From contig OY829668.1 of the NCBI GenBank assembly GCA_963691815.1, positions 15,677,643 through 15,741,642 on the forward strand: DNA of 64,000 bases, read 5' to 3'. The DNA comes from Echiichthys vipera. Its lineage: Eukaryota > Chordata > Actinopteri > Perciformes > Trachinidae. Numbering within the stretch: the first letter of the stretch is position 1; each line of letters opens with the position of its first letter. Below, piece after piece: positions 1-8,257 of this stretch. The notes beneath the pieces were generated by a model. The model did not search any database. It saw nothing but the letters and a program-made list of their open reading frames with translations, and had not been told where the DNA came from. The translations under genes and the position numbers were made by a program.

Positions 1-259
1 AGCATTGTGTTTTCTATTTTTCTATGTAGTGTTTAGTGGCTGCTCAGTAGTGTTTTTAATTTTGATTGACTTGGGGCATGATTTGACAACAAAGTTCAGT
101 TTTGGGCACAGATTGAACTGTTTTGAGGTGGAAGTTTGGTTTTGCAAGAAGAGTCTGAGGGTTTTGTGAATGTAGCTTGAAAATTGGGGTTTGTGTTCAC
201 AGTTTAGAGAAAAGGAGAGAAGCTTTCAAGAAGTGTGTCTTAGCAATCGAGAAAAACTG
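1..259. mobile_element. Tc1/mariner-like element, 3' part (copy A)
   Basis: Right end of the element described at 8527..9853, cut by the window start. Ends with the inverted terminal repeat ...GAGAAAAACTG followed by TA (260..261). Confidence 0.88.
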
Positions 260-870
260 TAAAATCATGTGTCCACATATTAATGGCCAGTTCGAGGCTG
301 TCACTTCGCCATACGTTTAAACAGGTCCCGAGCATCGGGTGGACACCTTATGCATAAAATTAATATATCTCCCCTGGGCATTGCTCCAGGAGGCTGAGAT
401 TGACATGGCACACTCCTAGGTAAGTGAGGAGCAACAGGTATCAATATCAGCCCCCTGCTCCTCAGTGTTTCTGAGTTACACTGTATTCATACTTGATTTA
501 CTGTTTTGACCAGGGTCAGAACGGGGACAGCTTTGGAGTTGGAGGCTGAGACTCACATATGTTGTAAAGGCTCATTGGGTGAATATACAGTGTGAATTTC
601 AGCCTCATATCACCATGTCTTGGGGGTAAAACAGTCAATTTCCAGTTAAAATCAGGTGTCCACATATTAATGGCCAGTTCGAGGGTGTCACTTCGCCATA
701 CGTTTAAACAGGTACCACTTTCTTTCACTTCACTTCACTTTTTGGACACTTTCTGCATAAAATGATTATATCTCACCAGGCATTGACCAAAAAGGCTGAA
801 ATTCACAAGGCACACACCTGGAGACCCAGGGAACAACATATTTCAATCAAGGGTTTCTGAGATAATGCAA
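260..870. repeat. Spacer with a duplicated module (no gene)
   Basis: Holds a stretch from a recurring element at 265..325 and a module at about 371..714 that is homologous to 8258..8523 plus the sequence to the right of the Tc1-like element (9854..9920). The module contains the motifs GCATTGCTCCAGGAGGCTGA and TTTCTGAGTTAC. The TA at 647..648 is the paralogous empty site of the Tc1 insertion. The 70-codon minus-strand open frame here has no recognisable domain. Confidence 0.7.
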
Positions 871-878
871 CTGCAAGC

Positions 879-1065
879 ATGTGTATGTGAGTGTATGTGT
901 ATGTGTGAGTGTGTGTATGTGTATGTGTGAATGTGTATGTGTGTCCATGTGTATGTGTGTGTATGTGTATGTGTATATGTGAGTGTGTGTATGTGTATGT
1001 GTATGTATGTGTATATGTGAGTGTGTGTATGTGTGTATGTGTGTATGTGTCTGTGTATGTGTGTA

Positions 1066-1096
<31 letters not shown>

Positions 1097-1189
1097 GTGC
1101 ATGTGTACGTGTGAGTGATGTGTATGTGTTTGTATGTGTATGTGTATATGTGAGTGTGTGTATGTGTGTATGTGTATGTATGTATGTGG

Positions 1190-1223
<34 letters not shown>

Positions 1224-1300
1224 GTGTGTGCATGTGTATGTGTATGTGTATGTGTATGTGTGTGCATGTGTATGTGTGAGTGTATGTGTATGTGTATGAT
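879..1300. repeat. TATGTG/TG microsatellite, copy A (422 bp)
   Basis: Imperfect alternating TATGTG, TGTG and TGAG runs. All the Cys/Val- or His/Thr-rich open frames reported here come from the simple repeat and are not genes. Length differs between macrosatellite copies. Confidence 0.97.
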
Positions 1301-1314
1301 GATTAAGACATGAC

Positions 1315-1491
1315 CAGCGGGGTGTCGCGGAGCTCATGTATCCGCCTCATGAGGCCCTAAAGTCGGACATAGTAAGGATGAGTCCGGCCTCTTTGCCCTG
1401 GAGGCCCACTTCCAACACTCTGAATAACATTGAGTGTATGGTAAATGGACAGCGGGGTGTCACGGAGCTCATGTATCCGCCTCATGAGGCC
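1315..1491. repeat. 42-bp direct repeat pair, 135 bp apart
   Basis: The stretch at 1315..1356 (starting CAGCGGGGTGTC, ending CTCATGAGGCC) recurs at 1450..1491 with one difference (GTCGCGG versus GTCACGG). The pair follows the microsatellite in all four macrosatellite copies. In B-D both copies read GTCACGG. Confidence 0.85.
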
Positions 1492-4282
1492 TGGAGGCCC
1501 ACCTCAAAAATAAAGGTTGTCCAATCTGCTCCAGGTTTTCAGGGCTGATAGCAGACCAAGGGTGGATACCGTTTCCCAAATATCAGCCTCCTAGCTATCA
1601 CCAATCTCAAGATATAGTCATACCATGGCCACATTACAGGGCTACTGTATCTCCCAAGTGCCAACTAATTAAGAGATGGCACTGTAATATGTGTGTTCTG
1701 GGGTCCCCAGGAGTGTGCCCTGTTAATTTCAGCCCTATAGACCCTTTCCCTGGCATCCTGAGGTACCGGGCTCACCTGGCCTCAACTAAATTTGAACTGC
1801 GTGAAGGGAACGATTTTAAGCCGTTCACCCTTCGACTCGGGGCGAAACACTTCTGTCTTCTGGGCTTCTGTCCACTTCTGGCACGTCGTACGGCTTTTGG
1901 ACACAGGGCCAATTGAGTGTCTTTTTTGGTCTCATTTCTCCCTGTTAGCCCAAATCGTGCATATTTCAACTGATATTGATAGAGCAGGATCCCATGATAG
2001 AAATATTGAAGCCTTAAGCCCTTGGGACCTACCGTTTGGCCAGGGCAGAGGAGTAAGGGTAAAATCCCAATGGCAACACCTTTGCCATTCTAAAAATCAA
2101 AACGTCTTGGTCCAATTTGAGGGGGTTCCCAGGGTCCCAGGTCCCCCAGATTTGGGGCAAACAATCAACTTGGGCCCCAGTTTAAGAATCTAGAAGATGG
2201 GAGCTGCAGGTGCTCCGGAAACCGTTTTCACCCCTTTTGACTTATTCTCACCAGAAGGGTCTAAACCTTAATGGATCTGAGACCATCCCGAAAGCTTGGG
2301 CCATGACAGGTCACTTTGCTTTCTGAAAGAGCTACGGCCTTGAGCTTGACATATGTCATAAAAGGGCTGGCATGGAGCACATATGAGTTGGTTTGAGGTC
2401 TCCAAGTGCTTCTGAGCCTCCGCAGGGGGTCGCCAAAACCCCCCAAAAATGGATTTTCCCATTGTCATATCTCAGCCCTAGAAGCTCAGAATGATGTGAA
2501 ACTTGGACTGGTTACTCAACTCACAGCCACAAATGAGTACCTAGAGCATTGAATCTCCAACTCATTTCCTTCCTAGCCAGGTTGCATCTGGCCTAGTTAG
2601 CAATGTCCTGGTGAAACGCCGTCAACACCAGGCTACTCCTGAGCTCCAGCTGATACTCTGGTATGATTTTGGAGTCTTAATTCAGTTCAGAAATGAAATT
2701 GTTACAACTATCTATACTGACCATACGACTGTCAATTCAAACGTGTGGCCATTGTACACACCTTGGCCCAATGGCAACACGTCGCGTTAGGCCCCAAATC
2801 CGACCTTTTGATCCTTAAGAGGCCCTTTGAGCATGAAGACAGTAAGCTGTGAGGCTGAAACTCACAGCATGTATTCAGAAAGACCATATGCATGTGCCTT
2901 TAGAGTTACAGCGTCCCCCTCCATTGCTTTACCCATTTTTCAACATGTTTTGTACTGTAACTCAGAGACGGTAGGGAGGAGAGAGCTGATATTGATACAT
3001 GTTGTTCCTTGATTGGACAGGAGTGTCCACTGTCAATTTCAGCTTGATTGGTCAATCCCTTGGGTAATTATGAAGGGTGTCAACTTCAGGCACCCTGGTC
3101 CCCATTCAATTGTATGGCGGGTGGGCCAAAGGAAACGACCTTTTGACCAATTAGGGGTCAATTGAGGGTCTTGGCAGTGGGCTGTGAAGCTGAAATTCAC
3201 AGGATATGTTCATCAAGAACTGGGGAACAACATATCAGAGTTACAGATCCCTACTCCCTTGTTTAAGCACTGCCCCAGTATATTTTACACTATAACTCAG
3301 AGATGCTTAGGAGGAGGGAGCTGAGATTGATACACCGTGGTCCTCAGTTACCCAGGAGCGTGCAGTGTGAAGTTCAGCCCCGCATCTCACTGCGTTTGGG
3401 AGATAAGTGGCTATAAAGGGAGGGGTTCACAGCAGGGTCTGTGTTGGTCCAAGGAGGTTGAAAATTCGTATTCCTCATGTGTACCCCATGGCTATCAAGT
3501 GTGCCAAATTTGAAGCCAATGGGACGTTGTTAAAATTTTCACTCTGAGGTGGAATCGGCTTCCTGAGGCCCAATCTGAGGATTTGGTCAAAATCGAAGGT
3601 CGAGCGTTCAGGGCTGAACGCTCACCCAGGGGGGATGCCTCCCTCCGAATATCAGAACCCTAGCACGCACCAGCCCTGAGACAGAGCCCGGTCCTTTCCC
3701 CACACCCTCAATGTTAAACTGTGTTAAAAGGTGGCTGGATATGACACTATGCATATCTCCCAAGTGCCGGGTACCCGAGAGCTGAGATTGATATGGCATG
3801 ACTCCCTGGACGCCAGGAGAGTGCCTTATCGATTTCAGACTGATAACTCAATGCCCTGGGCAGATGTGACAACTGAATGCTGACTGTGTCCAATCGCCGC
3901 ACGCTTCCAATTCAAACGTATGGCGATTGGGACACCCCCCAACTGGCCATAAATATGTGGACACCTGATTTTCTGAGAAATTGGCATTTTCACCCACAAG
4001 GCATTGGGTTATCAGGCTGACACTCACAGGGTATAACCCACCCACCGGGCTCTACAACATATGTGAAGCCCAGCTCCGAAGTCAAAAGTCTTGACCCTCA
4101 AACTGACAGTTTTGTCCGTGGACATCAGGTGAAAATCCAAAGTGCTAAGGAGTACAGGCCTGAAATCGATACCCCCTTATTCCTGGGTTACCCATTAGTG
4201 TGCAGTGTGAACCTTGGCCTTGAATATCTGTGCTCTTGGGAGATAGGGACCCTGTCACTTTGTCACACCCTAGTGTTACAAC
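1492..4282. repeat. Spacer of degenerate ~335-bp modules (no gene)
   Basis: No gene is supported. Several stretches share a common pattern: a start like GCTGTGAGGCTGAAACTCAC, then CAGAGTTACAG, then TGTAACTCAGAGA, then GAGCTGAGATTGATAC, then a GTGT(C/G)...TTTCAGC tail. The clearest pair is 2846..3072 and 3181..3405, a period of 335 bp; weaker relatives lie near 3765..3850 and 4015..4240. The stretch from 1492 to about 2840 shows no obvious internal repeat. Open frames here (133 and 120 codons) look accidental. Confidence 0.65.
3602..3623. other. Near-perfect 22-bp palindrome
   Basis: Arms GAGCGTTCAG (3602..3611) and CTGAACGCTC (3614..3623) are perfectly complementary around a 2-nt centre. The paralogous module near 5430 reads CAGGGCTGAATGCTTACC and is not palindromic. 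The palindrome is present in A-C and missing from D. Confidence 0.85.
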
Positions 4283-4740
4283 CAGTGACGTGCAGTCAGG
4301 GGAAGCAGGTGAGGCTGTGCCTCCCCTGTCATCATGAGAGAATAAAGAAACGAAATAATAAAATAACAAGTATTAATATTTGTCCTCTGGACTATGATTT
4401 TGGTGTGGTTCTTAATGTATTTTGACCGTTTTTATAGTAAAAATGGCAGAAAATTCTGTATTTCCTATTTAAATAAGCGGAGTCGCTTCGGATGCGAGAG
4501 GTGAGGCACGGACAGCCGAGCCTCCCTCCAGATTGCGCAATCACTCACAAACTGGATTGAGCGCGTGCCCTCTGCGCGTGCTTGTTCCCATTTCTGTGTA
4601 TGTTTCCAATATGATGGTTGAGGACACTTTTATGTAATAAAAGCATACGTCTTCTTTTCCATGGTGTTCAGTAATGTATTTTACGTATGTGTGTAATATT
4701 TACATCTTATTGATGTGACAAATCCACAGGGGAAATGCTC

Positions 4741-4773
4741 GCCTTGAGGCAGGCAGTACCTCTGCCTCAAGGC
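4741..4773. other. 12-bp-arm hairpin inside the hAT-like element
   Basis: GCCTTGAGGCAG (4741..4752) and CTGCCTCAAGGC (4762..4773) are perfect complements around a 9-nt loop. Present in copies A-C, absent from D with the element. Confidence 0.8.
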
Positions 4774-4907
4774 AGGCGGCGATAGTGAGCAGCCTAATAG
4801 CCAGCAGGTCACGGTGAACTCTAACCTGTGTGCAAAAAGTAAACACAAGAAGTGTGCTGTGCGACGCTGTAGAGCTTAGCGACAAGCTGTCATTTCTCGC
4901 CCTGAAA

Positions 4908-4985
4908 ATGGAGGATTTGATTTCTAAACTAAGAAATTTTTCAAAGCTGGACTTTCAGTCAAAGCGAGAAGTCATGTACAAGTAA
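4908..4985 (+). pseudogene. Possible first-exon relic of an hAT transposase (25 codons)
   Basis: A short open frame inside the hAT-like element starts MEDLISKLRNFSKLDF and ends with KREVMYK before a stop. The internal GTAAAG at 4982 or GGTAAG at 4987 could be a splice donor. An acidic-leucine start followed by KLxFxxKREV resembles the N-terminus of some hAT-type transposases and domesticated relatives, but this is recalled similarity, not an alignment. Copies B and C have it at 14399..14476 and 23993..24070. The downstream catalytic region is absent. Confidence 0.4.
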
Positions 4986-5151
4986 AGGTAAGATATACTG
5001 CAATATACAGTGGCTCTGGTGTTTTAAAATGGTTTTCAGCATCCTATTCTCTCATCCTATCCTATTGGCATCCAACTGTATGTTTGTAAATCTGACTTGT
5101 GAGTCAGTGCCTCCCCAACCCCAACCCTCACTGCACGTCACTGGTTACAAC

Positions 5152-5579
5152 GTGTCAAGAGTGGGACGGCGTCCCATTTCCCACACCTTACATGATAAAA
5201 CGTGTGTGAAGCTGACACATTTGAGGGGGCCATTGCTTGGCCTGTGTGGGGCCTAGGGGGCTGGGAATTCGTATTCTACGTGTGTGTCCCACGCCCATCA
5301 AATGTGCCAAATTTGAAGCAAATCGGACGATGTCCAAATTTCGACTTTGAGGTGAAATTGGCCTCCTGAGGCCAAATCCAAAAATTTGGTCAAAATCGAA
5401 GGTTTTCCAATCTGCTTCAAATTTTCAGGGCTGAATGCTTACCCAGAGGGGGTGCCTCTCCCAGAATATCAGAGCCCTACCACCCACCCACAGCTATCTC
5501 CAAAGTGCCAAGTACCCAAGAGCTGGCATTGATACCACAGGGTCCCTGGGGCTCCAGGAGAGTGTCCTATACATTTCAG
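5152..5579. other. Spacer after the hAT-like element (no gene)
   Basis: No gene. The part from about 5260 to 5500 is a diverged duplicate of 3450..3680: both contain TTCGTATTC, then GTGCCAAATTTGAAGC, GAGGTGGAAT-like, GGTCAAAATCGAAGGT and TATCAGARCCCTA in the same order. Confidence 0.65.
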
Positions 5580-6208
5580 ACTCATAACCCAACTCCATGG
5601 TGGTGTACCTGCAGTTCAGCCATTTAGAAAGGGGTTATAGGTCTGAAATTAACAGTGCACATCCCTGTAGTCCCAGAGACAAAGAAATGGTGGGTGCCGG
5701 CCCTTTTCCCACACCCCACATGTTAGGCGCGTTACGTATCCAGGCCAAGTTCCCAAGAGCTGGCATTGATACCACAGGGTCCCTGGGGCTCCAGGAGAGT
5801 GTCCTGTGAATTTCAGACTCATAACCCAACTCCATGGTGGTGTACCTGCAGTTCAGCCATTTAGCAAGGGGTTATAGGTCTGAAATTAACAGTGCACATC
5901 CCTGTAGTCCCAGAGACAAAGAAATGGTGGGTGCCGGCCCTTTTCCCACACCCCACACGTTAGGCTCGTTCCATATCCAGGCAAGCTTTGACACACTCTA
6001 TCTCCAAAGTGCCAAGTACCCAAGAGCTGGCATTGATACCATAGGGTCCTTGGGGCTCCAGGAGAGTGTCCTGTAAATTTCAGACTAATAACCCAACTCC
6101 ATGGTGGTGTACCTGCAGTTCAGCCATTTTGCAAGGGGTTATAGGTCTGAAATTAACAGTGCACATCCCTGTAGTCCCAGAGACAAAGAAATGGTGGGTG
6201 CCGGCCCT
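5580..6208. repeat. 237/267-bp tandem repeat, 2.5 copies (block A)
   Basis: Copies start at 5580, 5817 and 6084; the third is truncated after CCGGCCC. The second copy is about 30 bp longer because it contains a GCAAGCTTTGACACACTC stretch. The 70-80 codon open frames starting MVVYLQFSHL repeat because the DNA repeats, and the repeat explains them without a gene. Confidence 0.9.
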
Positions 6209-6288
6209 CTAATGGGTGATCTATTTTGGAACCTTTGGAAGAAGTCAGGGGTTGAGATGTGTTGTTGACTGGGCCTTTGGGAGTATGA

Positions 6289-6378
6289 CCTGTTCATTTC
6301 AGCTTTCTGGCATATACCCTGTTAATTTCAGCTTTTTGGCATAGTAGCCTGTTAATTTCATCTTTTGGGCACATACCC
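6289..6378. repeat. Three short tandem units of about 31 bp
   Basis: The stretch CCTGTTMATTTCAKCTTTYTGGCATA occurs three times in a row with small differences (starts near 6289, 6318 and 6348). It lies in the spacer 6209..6780, which otherwise shows no gene. It repeats in blocks B-D. Confidence 0.7.
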
Positions 6379-6682
6379 CTGGTACATATTGCAAAAACCC
6401 TCTCCCCCACCCAACACACACACACCCTGAAGGTGTCGGATGGTTTTCCTGGCCCACGGGTTTAGCCCTGGGTAGACGCTGAAAAATAACACAAGTCTCA
6501 CAAAAAGTGTCATCTGGCAATACCTTTGGATGGGCATCATGTGACCCCAATGGCGGGATATACGAAAAATAAGTGTCCAATGGCAATACCTGTTTAACCT
6601 AGTCCAATGTCAATACTTCGAATTTTTTGGCCCAATGGCAATACCCTGGTTCCCCTTGCCCCGGCCAGTACGCTAGCGCCAC

Positions 6683-6703
6683 CCGGCGGATTTTCGCCGC
6701 CGG
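6683..6703. other. GC hairpin upstream of the tRNA monomer
   Basis: CCGGCG (6683..6688) and CGCCGG (6698..6703) pair across a short loop in a local GC-rich stretch. In copy B one loop base differs (TTTTTG versus TTTTCG), which leaves the stem intact. Confidence 0.6.
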
Positions 6704-6890
6704 CGCAGGCTCGTCCCATTTTACACACCCTCAGACAGGGACATTGTCACGCGAAACCCGAGCGCATGTCCATTGCCCCCACAAAACCAGGACCGCAGCA
6801 GTGAGGGCGGCGTATCCTAGCCACTACACAATCACGGAACCGCTGCAATAGTAAGAATGAGTATGTTCCTGCAGAATCAACTAGCTGCTA

Positions 6891-7125
6891 AACACAGCCT
6901 CCAAAGAGGTGATTAATCTCAACTGTCAACATGGTCTTAACAATCTCCAAATTGCCATCATCATCCATCAAATTAATGATGTCATTCTTTTCATCTGAAT
7001 TTGGCCCAACTTAGCTTCCTTGAACCGATTTTCCTTTGTTGACTGTCTTCCATAGCTGTAGCTCTAGGTTTCACTTGCTGTATTTCTAATGTAGCAGAAT
7101 CTTCATCAACTTCCAAGATTAAGGA
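6891..7125 (-). pseudogene. Coding-like relic with one frame change (function unknown)
   Basis: Read on the minus strand, 7125 to 6994 is open for 44 codons and contains EVDEDSATLEIQQVKPRATA followed by MEDSQQRKIGSRKLSW. From 7010 to 6891 a second frame is open for 40 codons and contains SDEKNDIINLMDDDGNLEIV and ends HLFGGCV. The two overlap at the frame change, and both have a varied, protein-like composition. I do not recognise the family. No start codon or splice signal is certain. It could be an exon fragment captured by the tRNA repeat, or two chance open frames. Confidence 0.4.
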
Positions 7126-7168
7126 TTAGCCTTTCTACTTGTATGGGGCATGCTTCTGACACTTTTGT

Positions 7169-7240
7169 GGTTCCTTGGTGTAAAGGTTAGCACTCTGGAC
7201 TCTGACTCCAGTGATCTGAGTTTAAATCTCAGTGGAACCT
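7169..7240 (+). tRNA. tRNA-Gln(CTG)-like, copy A, probably decayed
   Basis: 72 nt with cloverleaf order: acceptor GGTTCCT/TGGAACC, D-arm GTGT..GCAC, anticodon arm CTGGA-CTCTGAC-TCCAG with anticodon CTG, and T-arm CTGAG-TTTAAAT-CTCAG. Weak points are a T-T mismatch at pair 7-66 and T at position 56, where the B box normally has C. A TTTTT run at 7275..7279, about 35 nt downstream, could terminate Pol III. Divergent orientation to the tRNA-Glu at 7693. It may be a weak gene or a pseudogene. Confidence 0.65.
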
Positions 7241-7274
7241 ATGGCTAAGCTAAAATATAGAGTGACCCTTTGCA

Positions 7275-7279
7275 TTTTT
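7275..7279 (+). terminator. Pol III T5 terminator of tRNA-Gln-like gene (copy A)
   Basis: TTTTT 35 nt past the 3' end of the Gln-like tRNA, the first run of four or more T on this strand. Equivalent runs lie at 16766..16770, 26358..26362 and, in the array, 106 nt after each Gln1 start (for example 36136..36140). Confidence 0.5.
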
Positions 7280-7539
7280 GGGAAACCTTCTCTCTTGTTT
7301 GCTGTCGACACTTGGTCACCCAGATTCCTCCCAATGCCAAGGCAGTAAGCACTTATTTGATTTAGTTTATAGCTACCGAAAACCTACAAACATAGCGATA
7401 GCCACCTTAGTCTAGGTTAAACATACAACAGCAAGTCAAGGATCTTGGTTAGTAGTATTCATTTAAGCTCTAATTTAATATTCTATTTATCATTCCAGTA
7501 TATCTTCCATTCTGACACACATCTCTTGTCACCTCAGAA

Positions 7540-7586
7540 TTCCCTGATTTTGAATGGAATCCCAGGTAGGACTAGACGATACGGGA
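7540..7586 (-). pseudogene. Decayed tRNA-Glu copy 1 with 25-bp deletion (monomer A)
   Basis: Matches the 72-nt decayed Glu sequence of the array (for example 36555..36626) at both ends but lacks 25 bp including the anticodon. The deletion lies between two GACT copies. The equivalents in B (17031..17077) and C carry the same deletion; D and the array do not. Confidence 0.75.
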
Positions 7587-7692
7587 ACCAGAGCAACTGG
7601 AAGAATGACATGAATGCAAATTAAGCAACCAATAGCCTTTCCTGAAATGTACTTGCTTTTCTGAAGGTCTACCGGCTTCTTAAACATGAGCA

Positions 7693-7764
7693 TTCCCTGA
7701 CCGGGAATCGAACCCGGGCCGCGGCGGTGAGAGCGCCGAATCCTAGCCACTAGACCATCAGGGA
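7693..7764 (-). tRNA. tRNA-Glu(CTC), copy A, intact
   Basis: 72 nt on the minus strand with every stem fully paired: acceptor TCCCTGA/TCAGGGA, D-arm GTCT..GGAT, anticodon arm CGGCG-CTCTCAC-CGCCG (anticodon CTC, reads GAG), T-arm CCGGG-TTCGATT-CCCGG. The A box (TGGTCTAGTGG) and B box (GGTTCGATTCC) match consensus. No intron. Discriminator A. The unusual point is the absence of a T4 run on the minus strand until 7382..7379, about 310 nt downstream. This is one of the best functional candidates in the window. Confidence 0.93.
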
Positions 7765-7876
7765 CTATGTCACAGGAAAATATGACATGAAAGAAGCAAT
7801 CGCCACCCTGTCTCAAAATGTACACTTTACATAAAGGACAGGGATCCTTTGTCACCTCAACCTTCCCAGACCGGGA

Positions 7877-7887
7877 ACAAAACCAGG
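7877..7887. other. 11-bp junction repeat ACAAAACCAGG (right side of monomer A)
   Basis: The same 11-mer begins every tRNA monomer (6781, 16272, 25866, 34528) and ends monomers A-C (7877, 17368, 26960). It lies within the decayed second tRNA-Glu copy, whose uninterrupted form in the array reads GGGAAAAAAACCAGGGCCGC. It looks like a target-site duplication or a recombination joint. Confidence 0.75.
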
Positions 7888-8250
7888 GGTGTCCAATTCA
7901 GGCACGCGTCCATTGACGCGAGCGTACGAAACGGGGCCGTCTAATAAAATCCACCCCGCCTCCCCCGGACCCCCCGGGAAAAATCGGGGAGGTGGTCGAA
8001 GGCCGGGGGGTCCGCGCCAAATTGGAACGGAGTATCTAGGCCTTCGGGGGGCCCCGCAAACGGCCCCCGAAGTCGCGGTACATTCCGCAGTACCGCCGTT
8101 TGTCCGCCAGTCGGCGCTGGACCTCGACGTATTGCCATTGTACGCCCATGCAAACGTGCTGCCATTGGGCCAAAAATATCCGCCCTGTCCAATCGTCACA
8201 CGTTTTGACAAATTGGAGCGTGCCACGATTGGGACCCCGGCTCATAAAAC
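7888..8250. other. CpG-rich GC block with inverted repeats
   Basis: Distinctly GC- and CpG-rich compared with its surroundings. Contains a perfect 12-bp inverted repeat, CGGACCCCCCGG at 7966..7977 and its complement at 8003..8014, and an imperfect hairpin near 8189..8245 (GTCCAATCGT.../...ACGATTGGGAC). Open frames on both strands (83-137 codons) overlap each other and are explained by base composition. Repeats in B (from 17379) and C (from 26971). Confidence 0.7.
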
Positions 8251-8257
8251 CCCGGGG

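Larger units (their letters stand above)
4283..5143. mobile_element. Non-autonomous hAT-like DNA transposon, copy A (861 bp)
   Basis: Perfect 14-bp terminal inverted repeats: CAGTGACGTGCAGT at the left (4283..4296) and its reverse complement at 5130..5143. Flanked by an 8-bp direct duplication GTTACAAC at 4275..4282 and 5144..5151. The same locus in copy D (32899..32906) carries a single GTTACAAC, an exact empty site. An 8-bp target duplication with ends starting CAG is characteristic of the hAT superfamily. No full transposase is present; only a short exon-like open frame remains (4908..4985). A 12-bp-arm hairpin lies at 4741..4773. Autonomous relative unknown. Confidence 0.9.
1..6780. repeat. 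8.4-kb spacer block, copy A (left end cut by window)
   Basis: Right part of the spacer block. In order: 3' part of a Tc1-like element (1..259), an A/T-rich spacer with a tandem module (260..870), the TATGTG microsatellite (879..1300), a 42-bp direct repeat pair (1315..1491), about 2.8 kb of degenerate modules (1492..4282), an hAT-like element (4283..5143), more modules with a 237/267-bp tandem repeat (5580..6208) and a hairpin-containing tail ending at the tRNA monomer. No convincing protein gene is seen in it. Confidence 0.9.
6781..7887. repeat. tRNA monomer, copy A (1,107 bp)
   Basis: A single monomer of the tRNA repeat that forms the 1,275-bp array to the right. It holds a Gln-like tRNA (+) and a tRNA-Glu(CTC) (-), plus a decayed Glu copy with an internal 25-bp deletion (7540..7586). 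It begins and ends inside a second decayed Glu copy at ACAAAACCAGG (6781..6791 and 7877..7887). It lacks the 222-bp Gln duplication of the array units. Confidence 0.88.

Noticed and set aside
803..1337. Long His/Thr-rich and Cys/Val-rich open frames (up to 166 codons) in the four microsatellite copies
   Set aside because: They are translations of the TATGTG/TG simple repeat, open in several frames on both strands, and change length with the repeat.
1360..1400. Possible hammerhead-type ribozyme core (GGATGAGTCC between short complementary arms)
   Set aside because: The core does not match CUGAUGA, and no GAAA with a third stem is in the right place.
1792..2193. 133-codon open frame in the spacer (also 11283..11684, 20877..21278, 30470..30871)
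   Set aside because: No domain or start context I can recognise, and overlapping frames on the other strand. Kept open in near-identical copies only because they are recent duplicates.
4063..4425. 120-codon open frame running into the hAT-like element
   Set aside because: It crosses the hAT insertion boundary at 4283, so half of it is transposon end; copy D, without the element, has a different frame end.
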